A DNA stretch of 64,000 bases from Desulfotruncus alcoholivorax DSM 16058. Lineage in GTDB: Bacteria > Bacillota > Desulfotomaculia > Desulfotomaculales > Desulfallaceae. How positions within the stretch are numbered: position 1 is the first letter of the stretch; every line of letters begins with the position of its first letter. The stretch spans positions 6,797 to 70,796 of the forward strand of contig NZ_KE387266.1 of NCBI RefSeq assembly GCF_000430885.1, in the 5' to 3' direction. The notes beneath the pieces were generated by a model. The model was not told the origin of the DNA. It was given only the letters and a program-made list of their open reading frames with translations, and did no database searches. The position numbers were made by a program, and so were the translations under genes. Shown here piece after piece: positions 6,402 to 14,660 of the stretch.

Positions 6402-7143
6402 TAATATTCCACCTTGTCAATTCAACATGCTTTAAAAAATTCTTGTTGTCAGGGTCGGCAAAGGAATAGCCCCCGGCCTTAAGTTTTTGGATCAAATCAG
6501 GTAAAGCTTTTAAAGACGCGCTGCGGTCAATATGATGGGCAGGGTCTCCGTCGTGTATAAGCAAAACAGGATTATGCCTAAATTTTATTTTAAAAATTAA
6601 TCTTTTTACCATTTTAATGGCATCATTATTATATCTTTTTTTTTCCAAACCAGCATCCCAGATCACCGGTATAAAGCCTAAATTATTTATTACTTCAATA
6701 TTTTTTCGCGAATAATGTCCGCGGGGCGGGCGGAAATATACCGGCCTTTGTCCTGTGGTTTGCTGAATAAGTTTTGCTGTAAGTAAAATTTCTTTTTCCA
6801 AATCTTTTGGGGACATATAAGTTATATCCCGGTGGGTGTAGGTATGGATCGCTAAAATATGGCCTTGACGGCTTATTTCTTTTAATAATTCCGGGTTTTT
6901 AGCCGCTTCCTGCCCAACTACAAAAAACATGGCCTTGATATGGTTTTGGGCCAATATTTCCAGTACAGTTGGTGTGTATAGTTGGCTTGGACCGTCATCA
7001 AAAGTCAGCAATACTTCCTTGCTGCCGTAAATCCAGCCGGGTAATATGGATAAAACGATAAACAGCAAGACGAGAACAATTGCCAGCTTGGATAGATTAT
7101 TTAAAATTTTGTTGTTGAATAATTGAAATTCCGGAAAACGCAT
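6391..7143 (-). CDS. Membrane-anchored polysaccharide deacetylase (NodB domain, CE4)
   Basis: 250 aa from ATG at 7143, which has GGGGG five bases upstream. An earlier in-frame ATG at 7173 lacks a site. One N-terminal membrane helix (residues ~17-40) is followed by the NodB domain. Motif 1 is LLTFDDGPS with the catalytic and metal Asp at 49-50, motif 2 is HTYTH with metal His 100 and 104, motif 3 is RPPRGHYS, and a late LLIHDGD holds the last conserved His. The active site faces outside. The likely substrate is peptidoglycan or another N-acetylated polymer. It resembles sporulation deacetylases (PdaB-like), but the exact role is open. It overlaps the nitrilase gene. Confidence 0.88.
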   Translation of the reverse strand: MRFPEFQLFNNKILNNLSKLAIVLVLLFIVLSILPGWIYGSKEVLLTFDDGPSQLYTPTVLEILAQNHIKAMFFVVGQEAAKNPELLKEISRQGHILAIHTYTHRDITYMSPKDLEKEILLTAKLIQQTTGQRPVYFRPPRGHYSRKNIEVINNLGFIPVIWDAGLEKKRYNNDAIKMVKRLIFKIKFRHNPVLLIHDGDPAHHIDRSASLKALPDLIQKLKAGGYSFADPDNKNFLKHVELTRWNINEL

Positions 7144-7180
7144 AATAACCCCCAAAAAACCTGTAAAATACAAACGGTGA

Positions 7181-7954
7181 TTGAAAATGAAAAATTCTTA
7201 TTTAAAATGGTTTAAAGGTAAAGTTAAACGGGCCATAACCAATTATGGTATGATTGAAGACGGGGACAGAATCGCCGTAGGGCTGTCGGGCGGGAAAGAC
7301 AGTATGGCGCTTCTGCATGTGTTAAATTTAATCCGGCGTGAAGTGCCTGTAAATTACCGTCTTCACGCAATTTATATAAACCCGGGTTGGCCTGTGGACA
7401 TTGGTGTGATGGAAAAATTCTGCCATGAGCGTGAAGTGCCTTTTACCAATAAAATAACAGATATTGGTGAAGTGGTTTTTTATGAGCGCAATGAAAAAAA
7501 CCCGTGTGCGCTGTGTGCTAATTTAAGAAGAGGTGCAATAAATAATACTGCCCGGGATCTTGGCTTAAATAAATTAGCTCTGGGACACCATTTGGATGAC
7601 GCCATTGAAACTTTTTTCATGAGCCTGATTTTCACCGGCCAGTTTAGGACCTTTTCGCCTGTTACATTTATGGACCGGAGCGGAATAACTTTAATTAGGC
7701 CGATGATTTACCTGACAGGTCAGACAGTAGAAACTTTAGTTGGAAAAGAGAACTTGCCTGTTGTAAAGAGCCTTTGCCCGGTTAATGGTGAGACCAAGAG
7801 AGAAGAGATGAAAAATCTGGTATCAGGGTTAAGCAAGCAATACCCTGAGCTTAGGACACGTTTTTTAACGGCTTTTCAAACACTTGATCCCACAAATCTT
7901 TGGCCGCCTATGGTTAGGCGCCATCCAGTCTCAAAGCGGGGTGATGATAGTTGA
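7181..7954 (+). CDS. TtcA-family PP-loop ATPase (tRNA 2-thiolation type)
   Basis: 257 aa. It starts with TTG at 7181, or ATG at 7187, and CGGTGA lies just upstream. The PP-loop SGGKDSM (residues ~35-41) activates the target base with ATP. CALCANLRRG (~108) supplies the CxxC that holds an iron-sulfur cluster in TtcA-type enzymes, and GHHLDDAIETFFM is the conserved TtcA/TilS active-site segment. A later Cys in KSLCPVNG may be the third ligand. Expected reaction: 2-thiolation of tRNA cytidine 32 or a related thiolation. It is divergently transcribed from the deacetylase and shares its stop with the start of the next gene. Confidence 0.86.
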   Translation: MKMKNSYLKWFKGKVKRAITNYGMIEDGDRIAVGLSGGKDSMALLHVLNLIRREVPVNYRLHAIYINPGWPVDIGVMEKFCHEREVPFTNKITDIGEVVFYERNEKNPCALCANLRRGAINNTARDLGLNKLALGHHLDDAIETFFMSLIFTGQFRTFSPVTFMDRSGITLIRPMIYLTGQTVETLVGKENLPVVKSLCPVNGETKREEMKNLVSGLSKQYPELRTRFLTAFQTLDPTNLWPPMVRRHPVSKRGDDS

Positions 7955-8394
7955 AGAAAGAGCGATATGTCGCGGGGCAGCTAATAATAGGAGTTTCCGT
8001 CTTTTTACTTGTATATACCTTTTTTTATTATAGCAAATATATGAATATTCCCGGAAGGGGAGGTGAATGGGGGACATCAATATTTTTATCCGCCACTGCG
8101 GTGTTGGCGGGTATGTTAATTGAATTGGGACGATTTTGGGGCTGGGTAATTGAGGTAAGGATTAACAAGGACCTGCTGGTGCTGCAGGGTATACCCGCAG
8201 CCATCTTAAGTATAGTGCCAGGCCCGTATTGGTTGCAGGCAGGCGGAAACGCTTTCCCTTTTAACTTTTTTGCTGATCCTGTGGTTACAGGTATATCAGG
8301 AGTTTGGTTGGGTGTAGTCCTGCTCCGTGGTATTTTTAATAATAAACGCATTGGTGACGAAGAAGAGATAAAGAAAAAAAATATTTCAGCATAA
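7951..8394 (+). CDS. Hypothetical membrane protein with four helices
   Basis: 147 aa. The TTG start overlaps the TGA of the TtcA-like gene (TTGA), so the two are coupled. Four hydrophobic segments are seen at about 9-27, 42-62, 78-95 and 105-127, separated by short loops. A Lys-rich cytoplasmic tail follows. No family recognised. The strict coupling suggests co-expression with the thiolation enzyme, but nothing in the protein says why. Confidence 0.7.
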   Translation: MKKERYVAGQLIIGVSVFLLVYTFFYYSKYMNIPGRGGEWGTSIFLSATAVLAGMLIELGRFWGWVIEVRINKDLLVLQGIPAAILSIVPGPYWLQAGGNAFPFNFFADPVVTGISGVWLGVVLLRGIFNNKRIGDEEEIKKKNISA

Positions 8395-8482
8395 TTTTTT
8401 TTGCCACTAGAAGGTAATTTATGTAATCATGTCTAAAATTTACTATCTATATGGTTGAAGAAACGCTGACGGAGGTGCTGGA

Positions 8483-9160
8483 ATGTTGTTTAAAAGGTAT
8501 GAAGAAGTCATTCTTCGCCTTGAGGAGTTGGGTGCCCGGATGGGTAAACTTTGCAACAGCGAAAGACAGGAACTGCAAAGTTTATTGGAGGAACAGTCCT
8601 GGCTTGGCCTGACACTGGTCAAGAAGGCAAGGTCAATGATGGAAGATATAGACAAGAATTTTGAGAGATTGTTTGACTGGATGATTTTAAGCTCGGATTT
8701 AATTGACCGGGCTGCTGAACAGGGCGGCAGGCCTGACGATGTCCTCAGGTTAAAGCTGGTGATGTCGGAAGCAGGTAGCCTGCGGGAACAACTTAAAAAA
8801 TTATCTATTAATAATAACATCATCGAAAACAATGGCCGGAATCAACAACACGACGCTAATTCTGATGATTCTACCGAAAGTATGGAAATTGAAACGCCCC
8901 TGGAAGTTGGGGCGGTTTATGAAGCAGCAGCAGCACTGGAGCCGGTGGAGATCGTTCCTGCGGCACCGGTTCAGCAGGTAAAAATGAAAAAGGTTCGAAA
9001 AAAAAAAGACCAAAGTAAGAAAATGGCTAACTCATATGCCCCCCCAAAAGAGCTGTTAATGGCTATTTCACAGCGAGTGGCTCCTGCTGTTAAACGTTAT
9101 GTAAACTTGCCTGAACTTAACCCGGTTGTAAGTGATATAATACAACCACGCCAGGAATAA
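8483..9160 (+). CDS. Hypothetical coiled-coil protein with disordered middle
   Basis: 225 aa. The start has GGAGGTG eight bases upstream. Residues 1-110 are charged and helical (YEEVILRLEELGARMGKL, DRAAEQGG, SLREQLKKL), suggesting a coiled coil. Residues ~110-140 are Asn/Asp/Ser/Glu-rich and probably disordered. A Lys-rich patch (MKKVRKKKDQSKKM) precedes a Pro-rich end. No domain recognised and no membrane segment. Confidence 0.65.
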   Translation: MLFKRYEEVILRLEELGARMGKLCNSERQELQSLLEEQSWLGLTLVKKARSMMEDIDKNFERLFDWMILSSDLIDRAAEQGGRPDDVLRLKLVMSEAGSLREQLKKLSINNNIIENNGRNQQHDANSDDSTESMEIETPLEVGAVYEAAAALEPVEIVPAAPVQQVKMKKVRKKKDQSKKMANSYAPPKELLMAISQRVAPAVKRYVNLPELNPVVSDIIQPRQE

Positions 9161-9232
9161 AAAGCACTTGCATTTTAGCTTAACATCATATAAGATTTTT
9201 AACTATAATTGATGTATTACGGGGTGAAGTAT

Positions 9233-9691
9233 TTGGCTTATTCCGAAAACGGTGCAGGGGTGGTCAACAAGTTTCTGGAAGCCATAGAAGGCGGAGATGC
9301 TATAACTTTTTGGAATTTGTTGGATAGTAGAGGGAAGGGTTATTTCCTTGGTATGTGGTTTTATGCCCTGGGTAATGCTGATCTTTCAGCCATTTCACAT
9401 TTAGCTGAAGATGATAATTTTTTAAAAGACGCGCTGGACCAGATCATCAAAGATTTAAAAACAAACCTTGCGGCCTTATTGGACAATTTTCGGGTCGGCG
9501 ACCTGCAATATACCGACAGCCACCACGCTGTTGTTCCAGTGAGCGCGGGGAGTGGAGAAGAAAAAGTTATCACCGATCATATTCCATTAGTGCTTGAGCT
9601 TGCTTCGACTGAAGGGCAATACGACGGGAAAGTAGGCATGACCTGCTGGAAAATTGATACCCTTAAATGTTTTAGTGTTCGCAAGAACTAA
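9233..9691 (+). CDS. Hypothetical protein
   Basis: 152 aa from TTG at 9233, which has GGGGTG about six bases upstream. Upstream in-frame TTG/ATG codons at 9209-9214 lack a site. The start region (FLEAIEGGDAITFWNLLDSRGKGYFLGMWFYAL) and alternating acidic helices suggest a small globular alpha/beta protein, perhaps of the SnoaL/NTF2-like class, but the match is too weak to assign. A terminator follows. Confidence 0.6.
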   Translation: MAYSENGAGVVNKFLEAIEGGDAITFWNLLDSRGKGYFLGMWFYALGNADLSAISHLAEDDNFLKDALDQIIKDLKTNLAALLDNFRVGDLQYTDSHHAVVPVSAGSGEEKVITDHIPLVLELASTEGQYDGKVGMTCWKIDTLKCFSVRKN

Positions 9692-9693
9692 GA

Positions 9694-9731
9694 GGAAAGG
9701 GGACACACCCCTTCGGTAAATGTCCCCAACG
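9694..9731. repeat. GGGGACA...TGTCCCC palindromic repeat
   Basis: GGAAAGGGGACACACC and AAATGTCCCCAAC are arranged as imperfect inverted arms around a CTTCGG-type centre. Same family as the copies at 5625, 19684, 40531/40678 and 55006. Confidence 0.7.
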
Positions 9732-9749
9732 TATGAATGTCCCAAATTA

Positions 9750-9786
9750 AAGCCCCCTGCACATTAATGCCGGCAGAGGGCTTTTT
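9750..9786 (+). terminator. Intrinsic terminator after the 9233 gene
   Basis: AAGCCCCCTGC pairs with GCAGAGGGCTT (one mismatch), followed by TTTTT. Confidence 0.75.
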
Positions 9787-9837
9787 AGAAAAATATACCT
9801 GGCCATAGATATGGCCGGGTTAAGGAGAAAAGTACTG

Positions 9838-9873
9838 AAAAGCGCGCTAAGGGAACTGATTTAGCGCGCTTTT
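9838..9873 (-). terminator. Terminator overlapping the stop codon of the NuoG-like gene
   Basis: AAAAGCGCGCTAA (9838-9850) and TTAGCGCGCTTTT (9861-9873) form a perfect 13-bp inverted repeat. On the minus strand the first arm encodes the last residues and the stop codon (TAA) and the second arm ends in TTTT. The terminator stem is therefore partly coding. Confidence 0.8.
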
Positions 9874-10505
9874 CTTGTTGAAAAAGCTCCAACGGGGCAG
9901 GCGCCGGCGCATGCACCGCAGCTGTCGCAGCCGCTCTCGCCCAGTGGCGCATCTCCGAAAGTGGTGACAATTCGTTCATAGCCGCGCCGGGTAAAGCCTA
10001 AAATACCCCTGCCGCTGCTGCGGCAGGCGAGTACACAATGCCCGCACAGGACACATTTGCCGGGATCGTAAAGGATGCCGGCAGCGCTGCTGTCCACCGG
10101 CAGGTCCCTTTCCAGGGCCGGCAGGTTTTTGGGCTTTAGTCTTAGCTTGCGTTCTTTGGCAATTCGCTGCAGCTCACAGCTGCCGTTGGCGGCGCAATTT
10201 TTGCAATCCAGCCGGTGGTTGGACATGATTAGCTCAAATCCGGCCGCCACCAGAGCGTCAACTCTTTCGCTGCGTGTACTGACCACCATTCCATCCGCTA
10301 CTTTTACAGTGCAAGCCGGAACAGGCATGGGACGTCCCTGCATTTCCACGAAACACAGCCGGCAGGATGCTGAAGGGTGCTCTTCTTCCCGGTGGGCGCA
10401 CAGGTGGGGGATGTATACGCCGTTGTCCAGGGCTGCCCATAACAGTATGTCACCTTCACGGGCGCTTATTTGCCTGTCGTCAATGGTAATAGTTATTTCG
10501 CTCAT
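9861..10505 (-). CDS. NuoG/HoxU-like iron-sulfur subunit of an NADH-linked complex
   Basis: 214 aa. An N-terminal [2Fe-2S] plant-type ferredoxin domain has C35, CRLC and a later C. It is followed by a NuoG-type His-Cys segment (CKNCAANGSCELQ) and a C-terminal two-[4Fe-4S] ferredoxin (CVLCGHCVLACR...CDSCGACAGACPVGAF). This is the front part of NuoG or of FeFe-hydrogenase HydA, ending exactly before any catalytic H-cluster domain, as in HoxU. It would pass electrons between the flavin subunit and a partner not encoded here. The start ATG lies one base into the end of the NuoF-like gene. The stop sits inside the terminator stem. Confidence 0.85.
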   Translation of the reverse strand: MSEITITIDDRQISAREGDILLWAALDNGVYIPHLCAHREEEHPSASCRLCFVEMQGRPMPVPACTVKVADGMVVSTRSERVDALVAAGFELIMSNHRLDCKNCAANGSCELQRIAKERKLRLKPKNLPALERDLPVDSSAAGILYDPGKCVLCGHCVLACRSSGRGILGFTRRGYERIVTTFGDAPLGESGCDSCGACAGACPVGAFSTRKAR

Positions 10506-12439
10506 TATTTTTTCCCCCTTTCTTGTTCCATTTCAGCTACCTTGTAAGGGGGAGAAACTTTGATCACTGCCTTGTATTGCGGCGGGCAGGCTACCATGCA
10601 GCTGTCACATTTAACGCATTTCTCCTGGTTGATCACCTTAATGCGGTCTTCGTTATCATAGATTGCTTCCACCGGGCAGCTTCCCACACAGGCGTCGCAT
10701 GAGCGCTCGCACTTGTCCGGTAGTATATAATAAGCAATTAAATCCTTACACATCAGCGAAGGGCAACGGCCTTCGTTGATATGGGCTTCGTATTCTTCAC
10801 GGAAATATTTTAGGGTGCTCAGCACCGGGTTGGGCGCTGTTTTACCCAGGTTGCAAAGCGAGCCTTCCCTAACCTTGGAAGCCAACTCCATCAGCATATC
10901 AATGTCTTCAGGTTTGCCCCGGCCCTTGGTGATTCTCTCCAGTATGTCCAGCATGTGCTTGGTACCCAAACGGCAGAAAGTGCACTTGCCGCAGGATTCC
11001 TTTTGGGTGAAGTCAAGGAAGAACCTGGCGATTTCCACCATGCAGTCATTCTCATCCAGCACCACCATGCCGCCCGATCCCATCATTGCGCCGGCCTTGG
11101 TTAAAGAGTCAAAGTCAATAGGTGTATCCAGGGCTTCTTCAGGCAGGCAGCCACCGGACGGCCCCCCGATTTGCACAGCTTTAAAATTCTTGCCGTTGGC
11201 AATGCCGCTGCCCACGTCAAAAATAAGCTCCCGCAAAGTAGTGCTCATGGGCACTTCAGCAAGGCCGGTGTTGACCACTTTACCGGCCAGTGCGAAAATA
11301 GCGGTACCCGGGCTTTTTTCCGTGCCGTTGCTCCTAAACCACTCGGCCCCCCGGTTAATAATATAAGGCACGTAAGACAGAGATTTAACGTTATTGATAA
11401 CAGTTGGTTTACCCCATAGCCCGGATATTGCCGGAAAGGGCGGGCGGTGTCTGGGAATACCGGGCTGCCCTTCCATCGACGCAATCAGTGCGGTTTCTTC
11501 ACCGCAAACGAAAGCTCCCGAGCCCTGGAACAGCTCAATATCAAAGTTAAAATCACTGCCCAGGATCGATTTGCCCAGCAGGCCTTTTTCTTTGGCTGTT
11601 TGGACTGCCAGGGCGACCCGCTCTACGGCCAGGGGATACTCGGCCCTGATATACACATAACCTTTTTCGGCGCCGGCGGCCCTGGCGGCAATAGCCAGGC
11701 CCTCAATCAACAGGTGCGGGTTTGATTCAAGGATGGTCCTGTCCATAAATGCGCCGGGGTCGCCTTCATCGGCGTTGCAGATGACGTATTTTTGATCGCC
11801 TGCTGAGTTGCGGCATGTCTCCCATTTAACTCCGGTGGGAAAACCTGCACCGCCGCGTCCCCGCAGCCCGGAAGCTTTTACGGTTTCGATTATTTCTTCG
11901 GGTGTAGTTTCCAGAGCTTTAACCAGTGCGCTATAACCACCGGTTGCAAGATAGTGGTCAATATCACGGGGGTCAATAAAACCGCACTGCTCCATAACAA
12001 TTTTATTTTCATAAACACCGCGCGGAAAGTCCTGGAAGGTTGGGAAAAAATCATTGGGCTCAATGGCCGCCAGTGCAAACTCGATGCCGGGGTCTCCTTC
12101 GGTAAGGTAATCGCGCACTATCCTGGCCCCCACGCCCTCTTTGACATAGCCATAGCAAATGGTCGGGAAACCTTCATTATAAATTACCATAACCGGTTCG
12201 GCGTAGCAATGTCCCATGCAGCCGACTTCCAGTACAGTGGCATCCAGCTGTAGTTTTTGAAGTTCGGTTTTTACTTCTTCAAGCAGGCTTAATGCTCCGG
12301 CGGCGCGGCCGCAGGTGGCGGCCCCCACCAAAATAAGTGGTTTGGAGTGCAATTGTTCCCATTTTTGTTGGGCGGCGGCTTTCAATTGTTCAAAAGCGGC
12401 CGAAACAACTGCAGTGTTATTGTTACCCATTGTTGGCAT
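10505..12439 (-). CDS. NuoF/HndC-like NADH-binding flavoprotein subunit
   Basis: 644 aa. The N-terminal thioredoxin-like [2Fe-2S] domain (residues ~30-125, with C44, CMGHC) is fused to the NuoF core. The core holds the FMN/NADH site (SGLRGRGGAGFPTGVKW, NADEGDPGAFMDR), a SLBB domain and the [4Fe-4S] site ESCGKCTFCRLG...C. A C-terminal two-[4Fe-4S] ferredoxin (CERSCDACVGSCP and CVKCDSCMVACP) is the extra domain typical of HndC/HydB of bifurcating hydrogenases. The subunit oxidises or reduces NAD(P)H through FMN. The order NuoE-F-G on the minus strand with 1-17-base overlaps indicates one operon. No HydA or formate dehydrogenase gene is adjacent. Confidence 0.92.
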   Translation of the reverse strand: MPTMGNNNTAVVSAAFEQLKAAAQQKWEQLHSKPLILVGAATCGRAAGALSLLEEVKTELQKLQLDATVLEVGCMGHCYAEPVMVIYNEGFPTICYGYVKEGVGARIVRDYLTEGDPGIEFALAAIEPNDFFPTFQDFPRGVYENKIVMEQCGFIDPRDIDHYLATGGYSALVKALETTPEEIIETVKASGLRGRGGAGFPTGVKWETCRNSAGDQKYVICNADEGDPGAFMDRTILESNPHLLIEGLAIAARAAGAEKGYVYIRAEYPLAVERVALAVQTAKEKGLLGKSILGSDFNFDIELFQGSGAFVCGEETALIASMEGQPGIPRHRPPFPAISGLWGKPTVINNVKSLSYVPYIINRGAEWFRSNGTEKSPGTAIFALAGKVVNTGLAEVPMSTTLRELIFDVGSGIANGKNFKAVQIGGPSGGCLPEEALDTPIDFDSLTKAGAMMGSGGMVVLDENDCMVEIARFFLDFTQKESCGKCTFCRLGTKHMLDILERITKGRGKPEDIDMLMELASKVREGSLCNLGKTAPNPVLSTLKYFREEYEAHINEGRCPSLMCKDLIAYYILPDKCERSCDACVGSCPVEAIYDNEDRIKVINQEKCVKCDSCMVACPPQYKAVIKVSPPYKVAEMEQERGKK

Positions 12440-12947
12440 CGCCTTCTTTCATTTTCCGCTTATCCAGTTGATGGGAGAACAACAGCCCGTCGACCCTGGT
12501 AGGTGTAATCTTACCGTGTACCTCTTCATTAATGACAACTACCGGGGCCATGGTGCAGCAGCCTACGCAGGCCACCCGTTCCAAACTATATTCGCGGTCC
12601 TCGGTGGTCTCACCAACTTTAATATTCAGCCGTCGTTCCCAGGCTTCCTGGATTATGTGGGCGCCTCTCATGTGGCAAGCTGTACCCATGCAAATTTTTA
12701 CCTGGTTTTTGCCGGGAGGTGTAAGGCGGAACTGGTTATAAAACGTAATTATTCCATAAATGTCTACGGGCGGCACACCGAAATGGGCGGCCACCTCTTC
12801 CATGGCGATTTGTGGAACGTAGCCCAGCTTGCTTTGGACCTGCTGCAGCACGGGTATGATACGCCCCTTATCGCCCTGGTCAAGTCTTCCCAAAATTGCT
12901 TGGGTAACCTCAACTGCCGCTTGTTTTTCTTCTTCGGTCAGTCTCAT
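12423..12947 (-). CDS. NuoE/HndA-like [2Fe-2S] subunit
   Basis: 174 aa. The NuoE family thioredoxin-like domain has its four cysteines in CMGTACH (~86-92) and CVGCC (~127-131), binding one [2Fe-2S] cluster. The N-terminal helical part (VLQQVQSKLGYVPQIAMEEVAAHFGVPPVDIYGIITFYNQF) is highly typical. It overlaps the NuoF-like gene by 17 bases and is the first gene of the three-gene unit. Such trimers serve bifurcating hydrogenases, NAD-formate dehydrogenases or similar. The missing catalytic partner must be encoded elsewhere. Confidence 0.92.
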   Translation of the reverse strand: MRLTEEEKQAAVEVTQAILGRLDQGDKGRIIPVLQQVQSKLGYVPQIAMEEVAAHFGVPPVDIYGIITFYNQFRLTPPGKNQVKICMGTACHMRGAHIIQEAWERRLNIKVGETTEDREYSLERVACVGCCTMAPVVVINEEVHGKITPTRVDGLLFSHQLDKRKMKEGDANNG

Positions 12948-13029
12948 AAATCATCGCCCCACTAGGTTTTTAATAAATAAATTGTTAACAAATAAATTAT
13001 ATCATAAAATTTATCGCAAAATCTATATT

Positions 13030-13335
13030 TTACGATTTTTGATTAAAAATATTTTCTTCCAACCAGTTCCTTATTTCAGCATTAATATCAAACAAACGGT
13101 CATGATTAATGTTGCCGCCCTGTTCCTCAACGGCCTTAATCATCATTTCCCTGGGGGGTTGGTCCAGCAGCGGTTGGGTCTTGCTAAGATGCTTTTTAAT
13201 CATGTAGATGGCTAAAACAGGGTTTTTATCGCAAACATCAATTACAAAGGCATAACCAATGCGCCTGTTTTTAAATTCTTCTTCCAGGCGGAAATCCCAT
13301 AAAATACTATCCCTGATTTCATCAAAAAATTTCAT
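13030..13335 (-). CDS. Hypothetical protein
   Basis: 101 aa, charged, soluble, with no recognised domain. Its end MIKAVEEQGGNINHDRLFDINAEIRNWLEENIF is helical. A ribosome site (AGGTGGGA) lies about five bases before the ATG at 13335. It stands alone between the NADH module and menG. Confidence 0.6.
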   Translation of the reverse strand: MKFFDEIRDSILWDFRLEEEFKNRRIGYAFVIDVCDKNPVLAIYMIKKHLSKTQPLLDQPPREMMIKAVEEQGGNINHDRLFDINAEIRNWLEENIFNQKS

Positions 13336-13453
13336 CTATCCCACCTGCCAATCTTTTTTGTTTTGTACATATGTTTAAATTTTAGCACAGATAAAAGATT
13401 TAATCAAAAACTCGTATAAAAAGTAAAAATACCCTTTGGCCGGGTGGTAAAAT

Positions 13454-14170
13454 TTAGTGGAAATGATATGGTTTAATGCCCATATGCATAGCTGCAACCC
13501 CGCCGGAATAAGCCTTTACTTCAATTTTTTCAAGCCCGGCCAAGCGGAACATTTCAGCTAACTCCTTGCTGTCCGGGAAATCCCTGGCTGATTCCTGCAG
13601 CCAGGAGTACTGGTCGTAGCTGTTCGCAAAAAGCTTTCCCAGCAGAGGCATAACAAACCGGAAATAAGCATAGTAGACCTGTTTGAATACCGGCAAACTG
13701 GGTTGTGACGTTTCCAGGCAGACAACTTTGCCGCCCGGCTTGGCGACACGGCGCATTTCTTTTAGTACCTGCATATAATCAGGAACGTTGCGCAGCCCAA
13801 AACCGATGGTGACGTAATCAAATGTATTGTCGTCAAATGGCAATTGCATGGCGTTGCCGTGGATCAGCTTTACCTGGCCCAGCCGCGCGGCATTAACTTT
13901 CTCCTGCCCTATTTTAAGCATATTTGGGCTGAAGTCCAACCCGTAGACTATCCCTTTCGGCCCTACTGCGTTAGCCAGGGCAATCGTCCAATCCGCCGTT
14001 CCGCAGCACACATCAAGCGCCCGATGGCCCTTTTTAACCTTCATGCGGCGCATCGTATCCTTCCGCCACGCTTTATGGCGCTGAAAACTAATAACGGAGT
14101 TCATAAAGTCGTATTTTTTATAAATTGTTTCAAAAACTTCGTGCACCCGCTCTTCCTTGGTCTGCTGCAT
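13454..14170 (-). CDS. menG: Demethylmenaquinone methyltransferase
   Basis: 238 aa from ATG at 14170, preceded by AGAAGG with about seven bases spacing. An in-frame ATG at 14188 has no site. UbiE/COQ5 family: the opening [23 protein letters not shown]-binding motif [11 protein letters not shown] (52-61), motif [12 protein letters not shown] and the family signature FGLRNVPDY are all present. It adds the last methyl group to menaquinone in the cytoplasm. Menaquinone is the expected membrane electron carrier of sulfate-reducing Firmicutes. No other men gene is in the window. Confidence 0.93.
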   Translation of the reverse strand: MQQTKEERVHEVFETIYKKYDFMNSVISFQRHKAWRKDTMRRMKVKKGHRALDVCCGTADWTIALANAVGPKGIVYGLDFSPNMLKIGQEKVNAARLGQVKLIHGNAMQLPFDDNTFDYVTIGFGLRNVPDYMQVLKEMRRVAKPGGKVVCLETSQPSLPVFKQVYYAYFRFVMPLLGKLFANSYDQYSWLQESARDFPDSKELAEMFRLAGLEKIEVKAYSGGVAAMHMGIKPYHFH

Positions 14171-14618
14171 GAGGTACCTTCTTTCCATTTAATCGTGGGC
14201 CTTTTTCTTATTATTACCCTCCACCGGTAAAAATCCTTTTTTAAAATTAGTTCTTTCTATAATACTTCCGAAACGCTCGCCCGGCTGCCCTTCGTTTAGC
14301 AGCAATTCCAAACACATTTACAGTGATTTTGCCGCCCCGGCAACGTTGGTCAATTAAACCAATTAAAACACCTCTTTATTGAAAAAAAATCCATGTCAGC
14401 ATCCCCTGGTAGTTGCTTTACTTAACTAAAAGATCTTCTCCATGTTCGCCCCGGGCTACAAAAACCCGTCCGGTATTTCTCTGTTTGTACTTCAATTTCA
14501 TTCCCCCGTACATGAGATTTATTCTTGAAAATTATTAAAAAGTATATCACGGAGGGTAGGGTATGGTTAAAAAATTCTACTGTTTAGGAACATTTTGTCC
14601 TGACAGTAGGTTGAAATG
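14171..14618. other. Intergenic stretch without a recognised gene
   Basis: About 450 bases between menG and gapA, both on the minus strand. No ORF with a ribosome site and no recognisable RNA was found. It must hold the menG promoter. The right edge carries the gapA terminator. Confidence 0.5.
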
Positions 14619-14643
14619 AAAACGGGGGCAGTGCCCCCTTTTG
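14619..14643 (-). terminator. Intrinsic terminator of gapA
   Basis: GGGGGCA and TGCCCCC form a tight stem followed on the minus strand by GTTTTC, 18 bases past the stop codon. Confidence 0.75.
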
Positions 14644-14660
14644 ATGCTTTCAGCTTAGTT

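Noticed and set aside
14171-14618. tRNA or rRNA gene
   Set aside because: No cloverleaf with TTCRANT-type loop or CCA end was found here or elsewhere in the window.
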